DNA from: Streptosporangiaceae bacterium
Lineage (GTDB): Bacteria; Actinomycetota; Actinomycetes; Streptosporangiales; Streptosporangiaceae
Direction of reading: 5' to 3'
Assembly (NCBI GenBank): GCA_030041195.1
Contig: JASHOI010000069.1
Span: forward strand, 1 to 20,365
Length of the DNA: 20,365 nucleotides
Below are positions 6,575 to 13,559 of this stretch, piece after piece. Positions within the stretch are counted from its first letter, which is position 1. Each line of letters begins with the position of its first letter. The notes below the pieces were generated by a model that did not search any database, was not told where the DNA came from, and saw nothing but the letters and a program-made list of their open reading frames with translations. A program made the translations under genes and the position numbers.

Positions 6575-7051
6575 CTATCGCCCCGCCCGGCCGTCGATCA
6601 GCTCGGCAAGGATGTCGGCGTGGCCGGCGTGCCTGGCCGTCTCCTCCAGCAGATGCGCCAGCACCCAGCGCAGGTTCACCGGCGGGCCGCTGTCCGGCTG
6701 CCTGCAGGGCTCATCCAGGCTGAGTGCCCGGAACGCGACGTCATCCACTGTCTCCCACGTGGCCCGGTAGAACTGGATCGCCGCGTCGAGAGTGTCGCCC
6801 GGCTGTGGCGTGTCGTCCGGGACGACGACGTCCTGGCCGGCGAAGCGGCGCAGCATCCAGGTGATCTCGGCGCCGGCCATGTGCTTGACGAGCCACAGCA
6901 GGCTGGTGCCGCTGGCCACGGGTGACCCGCGGGCCGCGGCGTCGTCAAGATCGGCAACCTTCCGCACCAGCGACTCGCGCTGGTACTGCAGAAGCGCGCG
7001 CAGCGTCTCGGACTCTCCGGCCGCCAGCCGCGGCGGCTTCTGGTCAGGCAC
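6575..7051 (-). CDS. DinB/DUF664 family protein (mycothiol-dependent-type fold)
   Basis: A 158-residue four-helix DinB-like protein. It carries ETLRALLQYQRESLVRKVADL, SGTSLLWLVKHMAGAEITWM, LDAAIQFYRATWETVDDVAF and NLRWVLAHLLEETARHAGHAD. The histidines in VKHMAG and RHAGH are the three expected metal ligands of DinB/YfiT-like enzymes, whose actinobacterial DUF664 members are often thought to be thiol (mycothiol) S-transferases. The frame is open upstream to 7195, but the GTG at 7051 fits the usual length. It has no Shine-Dalgarno and instead has TACAAT six bases upstream, as for a leaderless mRNA. The 3' end faces the Dabb gene with a 10-bp gap. Confidence 0.85.
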   Translation of the reverse strand: MPDQKPPRLAAGESETLRALLQYQRESLVRKVADLDDAAARGSPVASGTSLLWLVKHMAGAEITWMLRRFAGQDVVVPDDTPQPGDTLDAAIQFYRATWETVDDVAFRALSLDEPCRQPDSGPPVNLRWVLAHLLEETARHAGHADILAELIDGRAGR

Positions 7052-7057
7052 CGAGCC

Positions 7058-7063
7058 ATTGTA
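7058..7063 (-). promoter_or_regulatory. -10 element of a leaderless promoter (DinB/DUF664 gene)
   Basis: TACAAT on the minus strand matches the -10 consensus at 5 of 6 positions and ends 6 nt before the GTG at 7051, so transcription should start at the start codon. No good -35 is present. Confidence 0.55.
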
Positions 7064-7130
7064 GAAAGCCGGGCGAGGTCCGTGGCGAGGCGGATCACTT
7101 CTGAATAATGCTCGCCGCTGGCGGTATTGC

Positions 7131-7159
7131 TTGACCAGGCATGCTGACGCAAATAGCGT
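7131..7159 (+). promoter_or_regulatory. Promoter of the peptidoglycan-binding protein gene
   Basis: TTGACC (7131-7136), a 17-bp spacer and TAGCGT (7154-7159) form a good housekeeping-type promoter. The leader of about 85 nt contains a 7-bp hairpin, CGGCCTC/GAGGCCG (7181-7187 and 7203-7209). It is too small to be called a known riboswitch. Confidence 0.65.
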
Positions 7160-7250
7160 TTGGTTCAGCAGGCTATTTTCCGGCCTCCCCCGCATTCAGA
7201 AAGAGGCCGTACCCGGCATCAAATCAGACTCATTATCCAAAGGGGGATGC

Positions 7251-7814
7251 ATGCGGAATGTCCTGCGCCGAGTTGCACTCGGCGTTCTCGGGACTGGAAT
7301 GATCGTGACAATGGCAGCCGGCGCGACCGCACTGCCCGCGAGCGCGGCATCGCGCGCTCCGGCCGTCAAGACGGCCGCAATGGACTGGCCCAAGGTCAGG
7401 GAGACCGCTCAAGGCAACCGGGTCAAGACCATCCAGTACCTGCTCAACCAGCGTGGCTTCCCGGTTATGCCCATCGATGGCATCTTCGGCAAGGACACCA
7501 AGGACGCGGTCGTGGCGTTCCAGAAGAAGTACAAGCTGACCAAGGATGAGCCGGGAGTCGTCGGCAACCAGACGTGGGAGGCGCTGGTGGTCGTCGGCCT
7601 CCACAGGGACCAGACGGGCGTCTTTTATGCGGTGGAGGCAGTGCAGAGCTACCTCAGGAATGCGTACGGATACAAGGACCTGCCGGTCACCGGCAACTTC
7701 GGCAGCATGACGGAAAAGGATGTCAAGGCCTTCCAGGCGAGCCACGGGATCCCAAAGCCTGACGGCAAGGTCAATCTCGATACCTGGTACAAGCTGGTAA
7801 AAGACGCCCTGTGA
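7251..7814 (+). CDS. Secreted protein with two peptidoglycan-binding (PG_binding_1) domains
   Basis: A 187-residue exported protein. A Sec signal peptide occupies residues 1-32: basic MRNVLRR, a hydrophobic core, then ALPASA|A as a signal peptidase I site; there is no lipobox Cys. Two PG_binding_1 repeats follow: residues about 53-112 (NRVKTIQYLLNQRGF, DGIFGKDTKDAVVAFQKKY, GNQTWEALV) and about 125-183 (YAVEAVQSYLRNAYG, GNFGSMTEKDVKAFQASHG, VNLDTWYKLV). There is no catalytic domain, so it probably only binds cell wall, or assists hydrolases. The ATG at 7251 is preceded by AGGGGG; upstream in-frame starts would bury the signal peptide. It has its own promoter, and a long hairpin follows the stop. 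Confidence 0.88.
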   Translation: MRNVLRRVALGVLGTGMIVTMAAGATALPASAASRAPAVKTAAMDWPKVRETAQGNRVKTIQYLLNQRGFPVMPIDGIFGKDTKDAVVAFQKKYKLTKDEPGVVGNQTWEALVVVGLHRDQTGVFYAVEAVQSYLRNAYGYKDLPVTGNFGSMTEKDVKAFQASHGIPKPDGKVNLDTWYKLVKDAL

Positions 7815-7844
7815 AAAAGGCGCTGTAGAACCGGCTTTCGGCAA

Positions 7845-7910
7845 CGGCATCCGGGTGGGGACCCGAGGCGGGCGGGCCGCCGCCCGCCAGAGTTCTCCGC
7901 CCGGATGCCG
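7845..7910 (+). terminator. Nested GC-rich terminator hairpin
   Basis: CGGCATCCGGGTGG (7845-7858) pairs with CCGCCCGGATGCCG (7897-7910) with one G-T wobble, and between them GGCGGGCGG (7867-7875) pairs with CCGCCCGCC (7880-7888) around a 4-nt loop. There is no real U-tract, as is usual in actinobacteria. It separates the cell-wall protein gene from the efflux operon. Confidence 0.65.
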
Positions 7911-7921
7911 CCGTTTCCGGC

Positions 7922-7953
7922 TTGACCTTGACCCAGCGTCAGGGTTGCAGCAT
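7922..7953 (+). promoter_or_regulatory. MerR-type promoter/operator of the efflux operon
   Basis: TTGACC (7922-7927) is followed 20 bp later by a weak -10 CAGCAT (7948-7953). The over-long spacer is filled by an imperfect 21-bp palindrome starting ACCTTGACCC and ending GTCAGGGT (7925-7945, 16 of 21 positions symmetric). A long spacer containing a dyad is the hallmark of MerR-controlled promoters, and the operon encodes a MerR protein. Transcription would begin at about the ATG at 7961. Confidence 0.6.
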
Positions 7954-7960
7954 GTGGCTC

Positions 7961-8932
7961 ATGACCACGAACATGGCCCCGAGCACCGCCCGGTCCGCGG
8001 TCGTCGCCACCGGGCTGCGCAAGTCCTTCGGTGATCACCTGGTGCTCGACGGCATCGACCTGAACGTCGCCGAGGGCACGGTCTTCGCGCTGCTCGGCCC
8101 GAACGGATCCGGCAAGACCACCACGGTGCGGATCTTGTCCACGCTGCTTCCAGCCGACGACGGCGCGGTCCGCGTGGCCGGCCACGACCTGCGGACGCAG
8201 GCTCAGCTCGTCCGGGCCGCTATCGGCGTCACCGGCCAGTTCTCCGCGGTGGACAACCTGCTGACCGGCTGGCAGAACCTGCTGCTCATGGCCGACCTGT
8301 ACCACCTGGACCGGGCCGAGGGCCAGCGGCGTGCCACCGACCTGATCGAGCGGTTCGACCTCACCGAGGCGGCCCGGAAGATGGCCGCGACCTATTCGGG
8401 CGGCATGCGGCGCCGGCTCGACCTGGCGATGACGCTGGTCGGCGACGTCGGCATCATCTTCCTTGACGAGCCGACCACCGGTCTCGACCCGCGCGGCCGC
8501 CGCACCATGTGGCAGATCATCCGCGACCTGGTCGGCCGGGGGGTCACGATCTTCCTGACCACTCAGGACCTGGCCGAGGCCGACCAGCTCGCCGACCGGA
8601 TCGCGCTCCTCGAGCGCGGCAAGATCGTCGCCGAGGGAACTCCGGGCGAGCTGAAGCGCCGGATACCCGGCGGCCACGTCCGGCTGCAATTCGGCGACGC
8701 GGCCGGCCTGGACTCGGCCGCCCGCGCACTCGGCAACGGGCCGGCCGACGAAGACGCGCTCACGCTGCAGATCCCCTACGACGGCAGCGTCCGGTCGCTC
8801 AAGGCCCTGCTCGCCCGGCTGGACGATCGGGCGATCCCGGCCGGCGGGCTGTCGGTGCACACGCCCGATCTCGACGACGTGTTCTTCGCCCTTACCGGAC
8901 ACCCCGACACGGAAGGCGGCACCGCGCGATGA
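7961..8932 (+). CDS. ABC transporter ATP-binding protein, DrrA (daunorubicin-resistance) subfamily
   Basis: A 323-residue ATPase. Walker A is GPNGSGKT (46-53), the Q-loop Gln is at 93 (TGQFSAVD), the signature is YSGGM (145-149) and Walker B is IIFLDE (165-170). The switch position reads TTQ (200-202), Gln instead of His, as is usual for DrrA. The C-terminal domain ends LDDVFFALTG, the DrrA regulatory-domain signature. It powers export of a drug-like or lipid-like compound together with the following permease. In-frame starts exist at 7922 (TTG), 7952, 7961 and 7973. The start at 7961 is chosen because none has a Shine-Dalgarno and 7961 sits at the expected transcription start. The stop overlaps the permease start (ATGA). 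Confidence 0.92.
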   Translation: MTTNMAPSTARSAVVATGLRKSFGDHLVLDGIDLNVAEGTVFALLGPNGSGKTTTVRILSTLLPADDGAVRVAGHDLRTQAQLVRAAIGVTGQFSAVDNLLTGWQNLLLMADLYHLDRAEGQRRATDLIERFDLTEAARKMAATYSGGMRRRLDLAMTLVGDVGIIFLDEPTTGLDPRGRRTMWQIIRDLVGRGVTIFLTTQDLAEADQLADRIALLERGKIVAEGTPGELKRRIPGGHVRLQFGDAAGLDSAARALGNGPADEDALTLQIPYDGSVRSLKALLARLDDRAIPAGGLSVHTPDLDDVFFALTGHPDTEGGTAR

Positions 8933-9714
8933 ACGCCGTTTCCCTGGCCGTGCGCGACTCGGCCACGATGCTGCGCCGCGACGTGCGGCACTCGCTGCAC
9001 GCCCCGGCGATGACGGTCAGCGGCATGTCGGTGCCGATCATCTTCATGCTGCTGTTCGCCGGCGTGTTCGGCCACGCGCTCTCGAAAGGCCTCGGCGCCT
9101 CGTCGGGCGCCAGGTACATCGACTTCCTCGCTCCCGGCATCCTCGTGATGACCGCCGGGTTCGCGGCCGAGGGCACCGCGATCAGCGTCTGCACCGACAT
9201 GACCCAGGGCATCATCGCCCGGTTCCGGACGATGGCGATCTCCCGCTCCTCGGTGCTGACCGGCCAGGTCGCCGGGAGCCTGATCCGGACGGTGATCACC
9301 GCCCTCGTGGTCGTCGGCGTCGCGCTGCTGCTGGGTTTCCGGCCAACGGCCGGGCCCGCCGAGTGGATCGCGGCAGCCGGGATGTTCGTGCTGCTCGCCC
9401 TCGCGCTCACGTGGCTGACCGTGGCATTCGGGCTGCTGGCTCGCAATCCCGCCGGCGCGAACAGCCTGGCGCTGATTCCCGCGGTCCTCCCATTCGTCAG
9501 CAGCGCGTTCATCCCCACAGCCAGCATGTCCGGCGGGGTCCGCTGGTTCGCCCAGAACGAGCCGTTCACGCCGATCATCGACACCCTGCGCGGGCTGCTG
9601 ACCGGCACCGGAATCGGCAGCAGCGCCGTTGCCGCCATAGCCTGGTGCATCGGCCTGACCCTGGTGTCGTACTTCTGGGCGCGGGCCCTGTACAACCGCC
9701 AGCCGGCGGGCTGA
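8929..9714 (+). CDS. ABC-2 type transporter permease, DrrB-like
   Basis: A 261-residue integral membrane protein with about six hydrophobic segments (about 28-50, 66-88, 115-136, 146-169, 178-198 and 232-255). The cytoplasmic loop RFRTMAISRSSVLTGQVAGS between segments 2 and 3 is the conserved DrrB/ABC-2 region that contacts the ATPase, and FAPGILVMTAG-like (here FLAPGILVMTAG) and NPFTP-like (NEPFTPIIDTLRGLL) motifs are typical. It forms the membrane channel of the exporter with the upstream ATPase, whose gene overlaps it by 4 bases, so equimolar co-translation is likely. The transported compound cannot be predicted from the sequence. Confidence 0.9.
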   Translation: MNAVSLAVRDSATMLRRDVRHSLHAPAMTVSGMSVPIIFMLLFAGVFGHALSKGLGASSGARYIDFLAPGILVMTAGFAAEGTAISVCTDMTQGIIARFRTMAISRSSVLTGQVAGSLIRTVITALVVVGVALLLGFRPTAGPAEWIAAAGMFVLLALALTWLTVAFGLLARNPAGANSLALIPAVLPFVSSAFIPTASMSGGVRWFAQNEPFTPIIDTLRGLLTGTGIGSSAVAAIAWCIGLTLVSYFWARALYNRQPAG

Positions 9715-9726
9715 TTGCGGAGACCC

Positions 9727-10482
9727 ATGCCGAAGCTCACGATAGGCCAGCTCGCAACCCACACCGGGGTGACCGTGCGCGCGATCCGGCACTACCACCA
9801 GCGTGGATTGCTTGAAGAGCCGGAACGGGACGCCTCCGGGTACCGGCGCTACGACGCGCAGGCCGTGGTCGACCTCATCAAGATCAAGACGCTGTCGGAC
9901 GCTGGCGTGCCGCTTGCTCGCATCGAGGAGCTGCTGAGCGCCGACCGAGCGGAATTCGCCGCCGCGATCACCCAGATCGACGCGGCCCTGAAGCAGCGGA
10001 TACGCGAGCTCACCCGGCACCGCCGCCGCATAGCCGAGCTGGCCGAGGGAGACCGGCTGTTTCTGCCCGCTGAGGTCGTCCAGATCCTCGATCAGCTCCG
10101 CGAGATGGGTGTCAGCGAGCGAACAATCCAGACCGAGCGCGACGGCTGGATCGTCGTGGCGGCGCTCTCGCCGGAGCAGATCCCGCCATGGGCGCAGCAG
10201 AAGCTCGCGGCGCTGTCCGATCCCGAGTTCCGCCGCCTGTACCTGGCCATTGACGGGGCCGTGGACTGGGACCCGGATGACCCGCGGCTCGCCGACCTAG
10301 TCAGCGATTTGCTGCGCTACAAGGACAAGGTTGATCAGGGCCAGCAACGGGAGCCGACAGCGGTCGCGCTGGACCCGGCCCTGGTCATGCTGATGACCGA
10401 GCAGATTGCCGAGGCATCGCCGATGTGGCGGCGGCTCGACGAGCTCGCCGCGGAACAGGCGCGCCGCGAACGGAACCTGTGA
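9727..10482 (+). CDS. MerR-family transcriptional regulator of the efflux operon
   Basis: A 251-residue protein. Residues 1-70 form the winged-helix MerR DNA-binding domain (LTIGQLATHTGVTVRAIRHYHQRGLL, then SGYRRYDAQAVVDLIKIKTLSDAGVPLARIEELL). Residues about 75-108 form the dimerisation coiled coil. A long acidic C-terminal domain of about 140 residues is probably a ligand sensor, as in TipA-like regulators. The ATG at 9727 has CGGAG upstream and lies 12 bp after the permease stop. It is the third gene of the operon and most likely binds the dyad at 7925-7945, activating its own operon when a toxic compound is bound. It lacks the cysteines of metal-sensing MerR proteins, which favours an organic ligand. 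Confidence 0.9.
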   Translation: MPKLTIGQLATHTGVTVRAIRHYHQRGLLEEPERDASGYRRYDAQAVVDLIKIKTLSDAGVPLARIEELLSADRAEFAAAITQIDAALKQRIRELTRHRRRIAELAEGDRLFLPAEVVQILDQLREMGVSERTIQTERDGWIVVAALSPEQIPPWAQQKLAALSDPEFRRLYLAIDGAVDWDPDDPRLADLVSDLLRYKDKVDQGQQREPTAVALDPALVMLMTEQIAEASPMWRRLDELAAEQARRERNL

Positions 10483-10636
10483 ATGTACCGTCCCCAATAC
10501 CACTTACTCAGTGCCGTCCTGGGCGGTCCGGATGGCAGCGCCCCGGGGTGGCGGCCCGTGACCCGGGGCTCCGCCGTTCCATCGGTACCACTGGTCCCGC
10601 CAGCCCCAGCCGACGCCCGATCAGGCGTTCGATTTT

Positions 10637-10689
10637 CATGATCTGGGTGGATAACGACCAAATGGAGGTATTAATCGACCCAGATCATG
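10637..10689. repeat. 53-nt imperfect palindrome between convergent genes
   Basis: CATGATCTGGGT (10637-10648) is perfectly inverted as ACCCAGATCATG (10678-10689). Pairing continues inward to give 18 of 23 matched positions around a 7-nt loop (10660-10666). The core is AT-rich compared with its surroundings. It lies between the ends of merR and the convergent GNAT gene. Neither strand has a U-tract after the stem, so it may be a bidirectional terminator, a REP/MITE-like element or a protein-binding site. The remainder of 10483-10704 shows only short GC palindromes and no gene. Confidence 0.75.
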
Positions 10690-10704
10690 GAAACCGGGCC
10701 CGGG

Positions 10705-11187
10705 CTAGAGCAGCAGGCCCATCGCGATCGTGTCCCACAGCTCGCCATTCGCCCGGCGGAGCTGCTTGACCAGCCGGCCTTCCTCGACAAAGCCGCACTT
10801 GGCGTACAGGGCGGCCCCCGCCGCGTTGTGCGGGAACACCTCCAGGCAGAGCTTGTGCAGACCCCGGCCGCGGGCCCACTCGATCGCCGCCCGGAGCAGC
10901 GCCGTGCCCACCCCGCGGCCACGCCAGTCGCGGTCGACCATCATCCCGATCTCGCCGTAGCCGTGGCGGCTGGCGTCGACGTGGATTCCACCGATGATCC
11001 GGCCGCCCGCGACCGCGACGATCGAGCCGTCGGCGCTGCCCGCGAACCGCTCGGCGCGCTCGTCGATGTCGACCGGCGGCTCGGTCGCGATCCCGTCGCG
11101 TTCCTCGGCCACCGCGGCGAAGAGCTCCGCCATCTCCCGCCCGTCGGCCGCCCGGGCCGGGCGCACCACAAAGTCAGCCACCGGCAT
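10705..11187 (-). CDS. GNAT family N-acetyltransferase
   Basis: A 160-residue GCN5-related acetyltransferase. It has VVRPARAADGREMAELF at the N-terminus, a beta-strand pair IVAVAGGRIIGGIHV (56-70), the motif A acetyl-CoA pyrophosphate loop RGRGVGT (89-95) after IGMMVDRDW, and the motif B region LCLEVFPHNAAGAALYAKCGF (113-133). It transfers an acyl group from acetyl-CoA to an amine; the substrate is unknown. The start ATG at 11187 directly abuts the ATG of the divergent methyltransferase gene within CATATG, and no Shine-Dalgarno is visible. The promoter must therefore lie within the neighbouring coding region, or the true start is slightly further in. Confidence 0.88.
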   Translation of the reverse strand: MPVADFVVRPARAADGREMAELFAAVAEERDGIATEPPVDIDERAERFAGSADGSIVAVAGGRIIGGIHVDASRHGYGEIGMMVDRDWRGRGVGTALLRAAIEWARGRGLHKLCLEVFPHNAAGAALYAKCGFVEEGRLVKQLRRANGELWDTIAMGLLL

Positions 11188-11970
11188 ATGGTCGCATCTG
11201 TGACCAGGACACCCGAACACGTGCTGCGCAACCGCTCGATGTGGGACCGGTGGGCCGAGGAATACGTCGAGCCGGGCGTGCGCAACTGGTCTGCCGCGGA
11301 GCCGGTCTGGGGAATCTGGGGGATCTCGGAGGCGGAGGCGGGCGTCCTGCCTGCCGATCTGGCCGGGCGGGACTGCGTCGAGCTGGGCTGCGGCACCGGC
11401 TACATCTCCGCCTGGCTGGCCCGGCGCGGCGCGCGGCCGACCGGCCTTGACAACTCCGCCGCGCAGCTGGCGACCGCCCGCGACCTGCAGGACCGGTTCG
11501 GGCTCCGCTTCCCGCTGGTTCACGCCAGCGCCGAGCTAACGCCGTTCGCCGACGCGACGTTCGATCTGGCGATCTCCGAGTACGGCGCCAGCATTTGGTG
11601 CGACCCGTATGCCTGGATCCCGGAGGCGGCCCGGCTGCTGCGCCCGGGCGGCGAGCTGATCTTCCTAGTCAACTCCGTGCTGCTCATTCTCACCACTCCG
11701 GACGAGGACGACACGCCAGCGACCGACCAGCTGCTGCGGCCCTTCTTCGGCATGCACCGCTTCGACTGGCCGGGCGACGACTCGGTCGAGTTTCACATTG
11801 GTCACGGCGACATGATCCGGCTGCTGCGCCGCTGTGGCTTCCAGATCGAGGACCTGCTGGAACTGCGGCCCGCGCCTGGCTTGAGCACGCGATGGCCGCT
11901 GGCCACCATCGAGTGGGCCCGGCAATGGCCGTGTGAGGAGGTCTGGAAGGCCCGCAAGGTCGCCCTCTAG
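11188..11970 (+). CDS. Class I SAM-dependent methyltransferase
   Basis: A 260-residue methyltransferase. After EHVLRNRSMWDRWAEEYV comes a Trp-rich stretch (NWSAAEPVWGIWGI), then motif I CVELGCGTGYISAWLA, the acidic ribose site (GLDNSAAQL), motif IV FDLAISEYGASIW and RLLRPGGELIFLV. It resembles uncharacterised ubiE-like methyltransferases; the substrate is unknown. Two starts are possible: the ATG at 11188, or the GTG at 11200, which is nearer the likely family N-terminus and has TATGGT seven bases upstream as in a leaderless gene. Neither has a Shine-Dalgarno. It is divergent from GNAT with zero spacing and is followed by the peptidase gene 46 bp later on the same strand. Confidence 0.87.
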   Translation: MVASVTRTPEHVLRNRSMWDRWAEEYVEPGVRNWSAAEPVWGIWGISEAEAGVLPADLAGRDCVELGCGTGYISAWLARRGARPTGLDNSAAQLATARDLQDRFGLRFPLVHASAELTPFADATFDLAISEYGASIWCDPYAWIPEAARLLRPGGELIFLVNSVLLILTTPDEDDTPATDQLLRPFFGMHRFDWPGDDSVEFHIGHGDMIRLLRRCGFQIEDLLELRPAPGLSTRWPLATIEWARQWPCEEVWKARKVAL

Positions 11971-12016
11971 TCTTTTGCCCATCCCGGGCGACCGCCCGCG
12001 GGCGAAGGGAGGGCGC

Positions 12017-12967
12017 ATGCCGCCGGTCAACAGCTATCTGGACTCTTCCGGCCGCGACGACGCGCTGAGCGGCGGCGCTCAGCGGATCCCGGTGAGCACG
12101 CCAGCGGGGGAGTACCGGGTGTGGGTCAAGCGCGTCGGCAACAATCCTGACCTGCGACTGCTGCTGTTGCACGGCGGGCCGGGCGCAACCCACGAGTACC
12201 TGGAAGCCTGCGACAGCTACCTGCCCGGGGCCGGAGTCGAGTACTACTACTACGACCAGCTTGGCTCGGGCTTCAGTGACCAGCCGGACGACCCCTCTCT
12301 GTGGGAGGTCGACCGGTTCGTCGACGAGGTGGAACAGGTCCGCCGTGCGCTCGGTCTTGACCAAGACAACTTCATGCTTTACGGCCAGTCATGGGGCGGG
12401 ATCCTGGCCATCGAATATGCGCTGCGCCATCAGCGGCACCTGCGCGGCCTGATCATCTCCAACATGATGGCCAGCGTCCCCGCCTATAACGCGTACGCGG
12501 AGCAGGTGCTGATGCCGAAGATGGACCAGGCGGCGCTGGCCGAAATCAAATCGTTCGAGGCGAGCGGCGACACCGAGAACCCGCGGTACATGGAATTGCT
12601 GCTCGAGCAGCATTACGTCCACCATGTGCTCCGCATGCCGCCGGACGAGTGGCCCGATCCCGTGCAGCGCGCCTTTGCCCACATCAACCCCGCGATCTAC
12701 GTGTCTATGCAGGGCCCGAGCGAGCTCGGGATCAGCGCCGATGCCAAGCTCGCTCACTGGGACCGGACCGAGGAGCTGTCCTCGATCGAGGTGCCGGCGC
12801 TGGTGATCGGCGCGCAGCACGACACGATGGACCCGGAGCACATGCGGATGATGGCCGGGCGCCTGCCCAAGGGGCGCTACCTGCACTGCCCGAACGGCAG
12901 CCACATGGCGATGTACGACGACCAGCAAACCTACTTCGCCGGGCTGATCGACTTCCTGACCGGCTAG
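12017..12967 (+). CDS. Proline iminopeptidase-family alpha/beta hydrolase
   Basis: A 316-residue alpha/beta hydrolase of the S33 peptidase (proline iminopeptidase, tricorn-factor F1) type. HGGPG (52-56) is the oxyanion-hole motif. GQSWGG (123-128) carries the nucleophile Ser125, and GAQHDTMDPEH supplies Asp269. NGSHMAMYDD supplies His296, and YYDQLGSGFS is the usual strand-turn after HGGPG. The family removes N-terminal proline or other residues from short peptides in the cytoplasm; some members hydrolyse other amides or esters. There is no signal peptide. The ATG at 12017 has a strong AAGGGAGG upstream. It converges with the frameshifted TPR-like gene, whose ancestral stop is 10 bp away. Confidence 0.9.
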   Translation: MPPVNSYLDSSGRDDALSGGAQRIPVSTPAGEYRVWVKRVGNNPDLRLLLLHGGPGATHEYLEACDSYLPGAGVEYYYYDQLGSGFSDQPDDPSLWEVDRFVDEVEQVRRALGLDQDNFMLYGQSWGGILAIEYALRHQRHLRGLIISNMMASVPAYNAYAEQVLMPKMDQAALAEIKSFEASGDTENPRYMELLLEQHYVHHVLRMPPDEWPDPVQRAFAHINPAIYVSMQGPSELGISADAKLAHWDRTEELSSIEVPALVIGAQHDTMDPEHMRMMAGRLPKGRYLHCPNGSHMAMYDDQQTYFAGLIDFLTG

Positions 12968-12977
12968 CGGCCGCCGG

Positions 12978-13055
12978 CTACAGCTGGGAACGCGCCTCCT
13001 CGATGTGGCGCATGATTCCATGAGAACCGCTGGCCTCAGCGATCGCGCGTGCTGC
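12978..13055 (-). pseudogene. Out-of-frame C-terminal remnant of the TPR-like gene
   Basis: In a different minus-strand frame from the gene upstream, these codons read ARAIAEASGSHGIMRHIEEARSQL and then TAG. The segment has the composition and helical pattern of the end of a TPR-type protein, while the in-frame product upstream stops at a short nonsense tail (STRDR). It looks like the original C-terminus disconnected by a frameshifting deletion near 13045-13060. From memory, related proteins have about one more helix pair between LRREIGLLPG and the IAEASG segment; this was not checked. Confidence 0.55.
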
Positions 13056-13497
13056 CGGGCAGAAGGCCGATCTCCCGGCGCAGCCGCGACGACTCCTCCA
13101 GGTGCTGCCGTGCCGCCTCCAGCGTGTCGTCTGCCTGCGCCGCCAGGTCAAGGGACCGCTGGAGGACGGGGACCGCTGCGGCGTTGTCGCCCCGGACGAG
13201 CTGGTGGAAGCAGCCGATCCAGAACAGCGACTCGGCCTCGCCGCGCACGTCGCCGCGTGCCCGGTACAACAGCGCCGCACGCTCGAAGAACGCCAGCTCC
13301 TCCGGATCCTCGCTGGCCTGATCCGGCTCTTCGGCGCGTTGCTGCAGGAACCGGCCGTGGATGAGCCGGCCGCGGGCGAGCGCCAGATCCGCCTCGGCCG
13401 CATCCAGTTCCCACTCCGCCGCTGCCAGCGCGCCGGTATCGCCGTCGAACAGCGCACGCTCGTAAAGCAGCCGGGACCGTTCGACTCGTTCATCCAC
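13036..13497 (-). CDS. TPR-like helical protein, probably truncated by frameshift
   Basis: The frame gives a 153-residue, highly helical protein from a GTG at 13497. Repeating A/L/E/R-rich helices (LLYERALFDGDTGALAAAEWELDAAEADLALARGR, then FFERAALLYRARGDVRGEAESLFWIGCFHQLV, then AAVPVLQRSLDLAAQ and LEAARQHLEESSRLRREIGLLPG) have the 30-40 residue spacing of TPR units. Such proteins are scaffolds; no partner is suggested here. The last residues, STRDR, look like a frameshift tail, and a convincing C-terminus continues in another frame to 12978. The gene is therefore probably damaged, though still expressible. It is divergent from the F420-reductase-like gene with a 62-bp gap. Confidence 0.65.
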   Translation of the reverse strand: MDERVERSRLLYERALFDGDTGALAAAEWELDAAEADLALARGRLIHGRFLQQRAEEPDQASEDPEELAFFERAALLYRARGDVRGEAESLFWIGCFHQLVRGDNAAAVPVLQRSLDLAAQADDTLEAARQHLEESSRLRREIGLLPGSTRDR

Positions 13498-13559
13498 GAC
13501 GCGACACGTTACCTGTCCTCGGCCGGAATGATCGCCGGGAAGCCAGGGTTGCGGCCTGC

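Noticed and set aside
7160..7250. Riboswitch (for example a c-di-AMP type) in the leader of the peptidoglycan-binding protein gene
   Set aside because: The leader is only about 85 nt with one 7-bp hairpin; no conserved riboswitch elements were recognised.
7649..10020. Two long minus-strand open frames opposite the efflux operon
   Set aside because: They lie antisense to the DrrA, DrrB and MerR genes, whose motifs are unmistakable; the products are His/Arg/Gly-rich low-complexity sequence.
10483..10704. Intact insertion sequence or MITE between merR and GNAT
   Set aside because: There is an inverted repeat but no transposase and no target duplication that I can see, so it is reported only as a palindrome.
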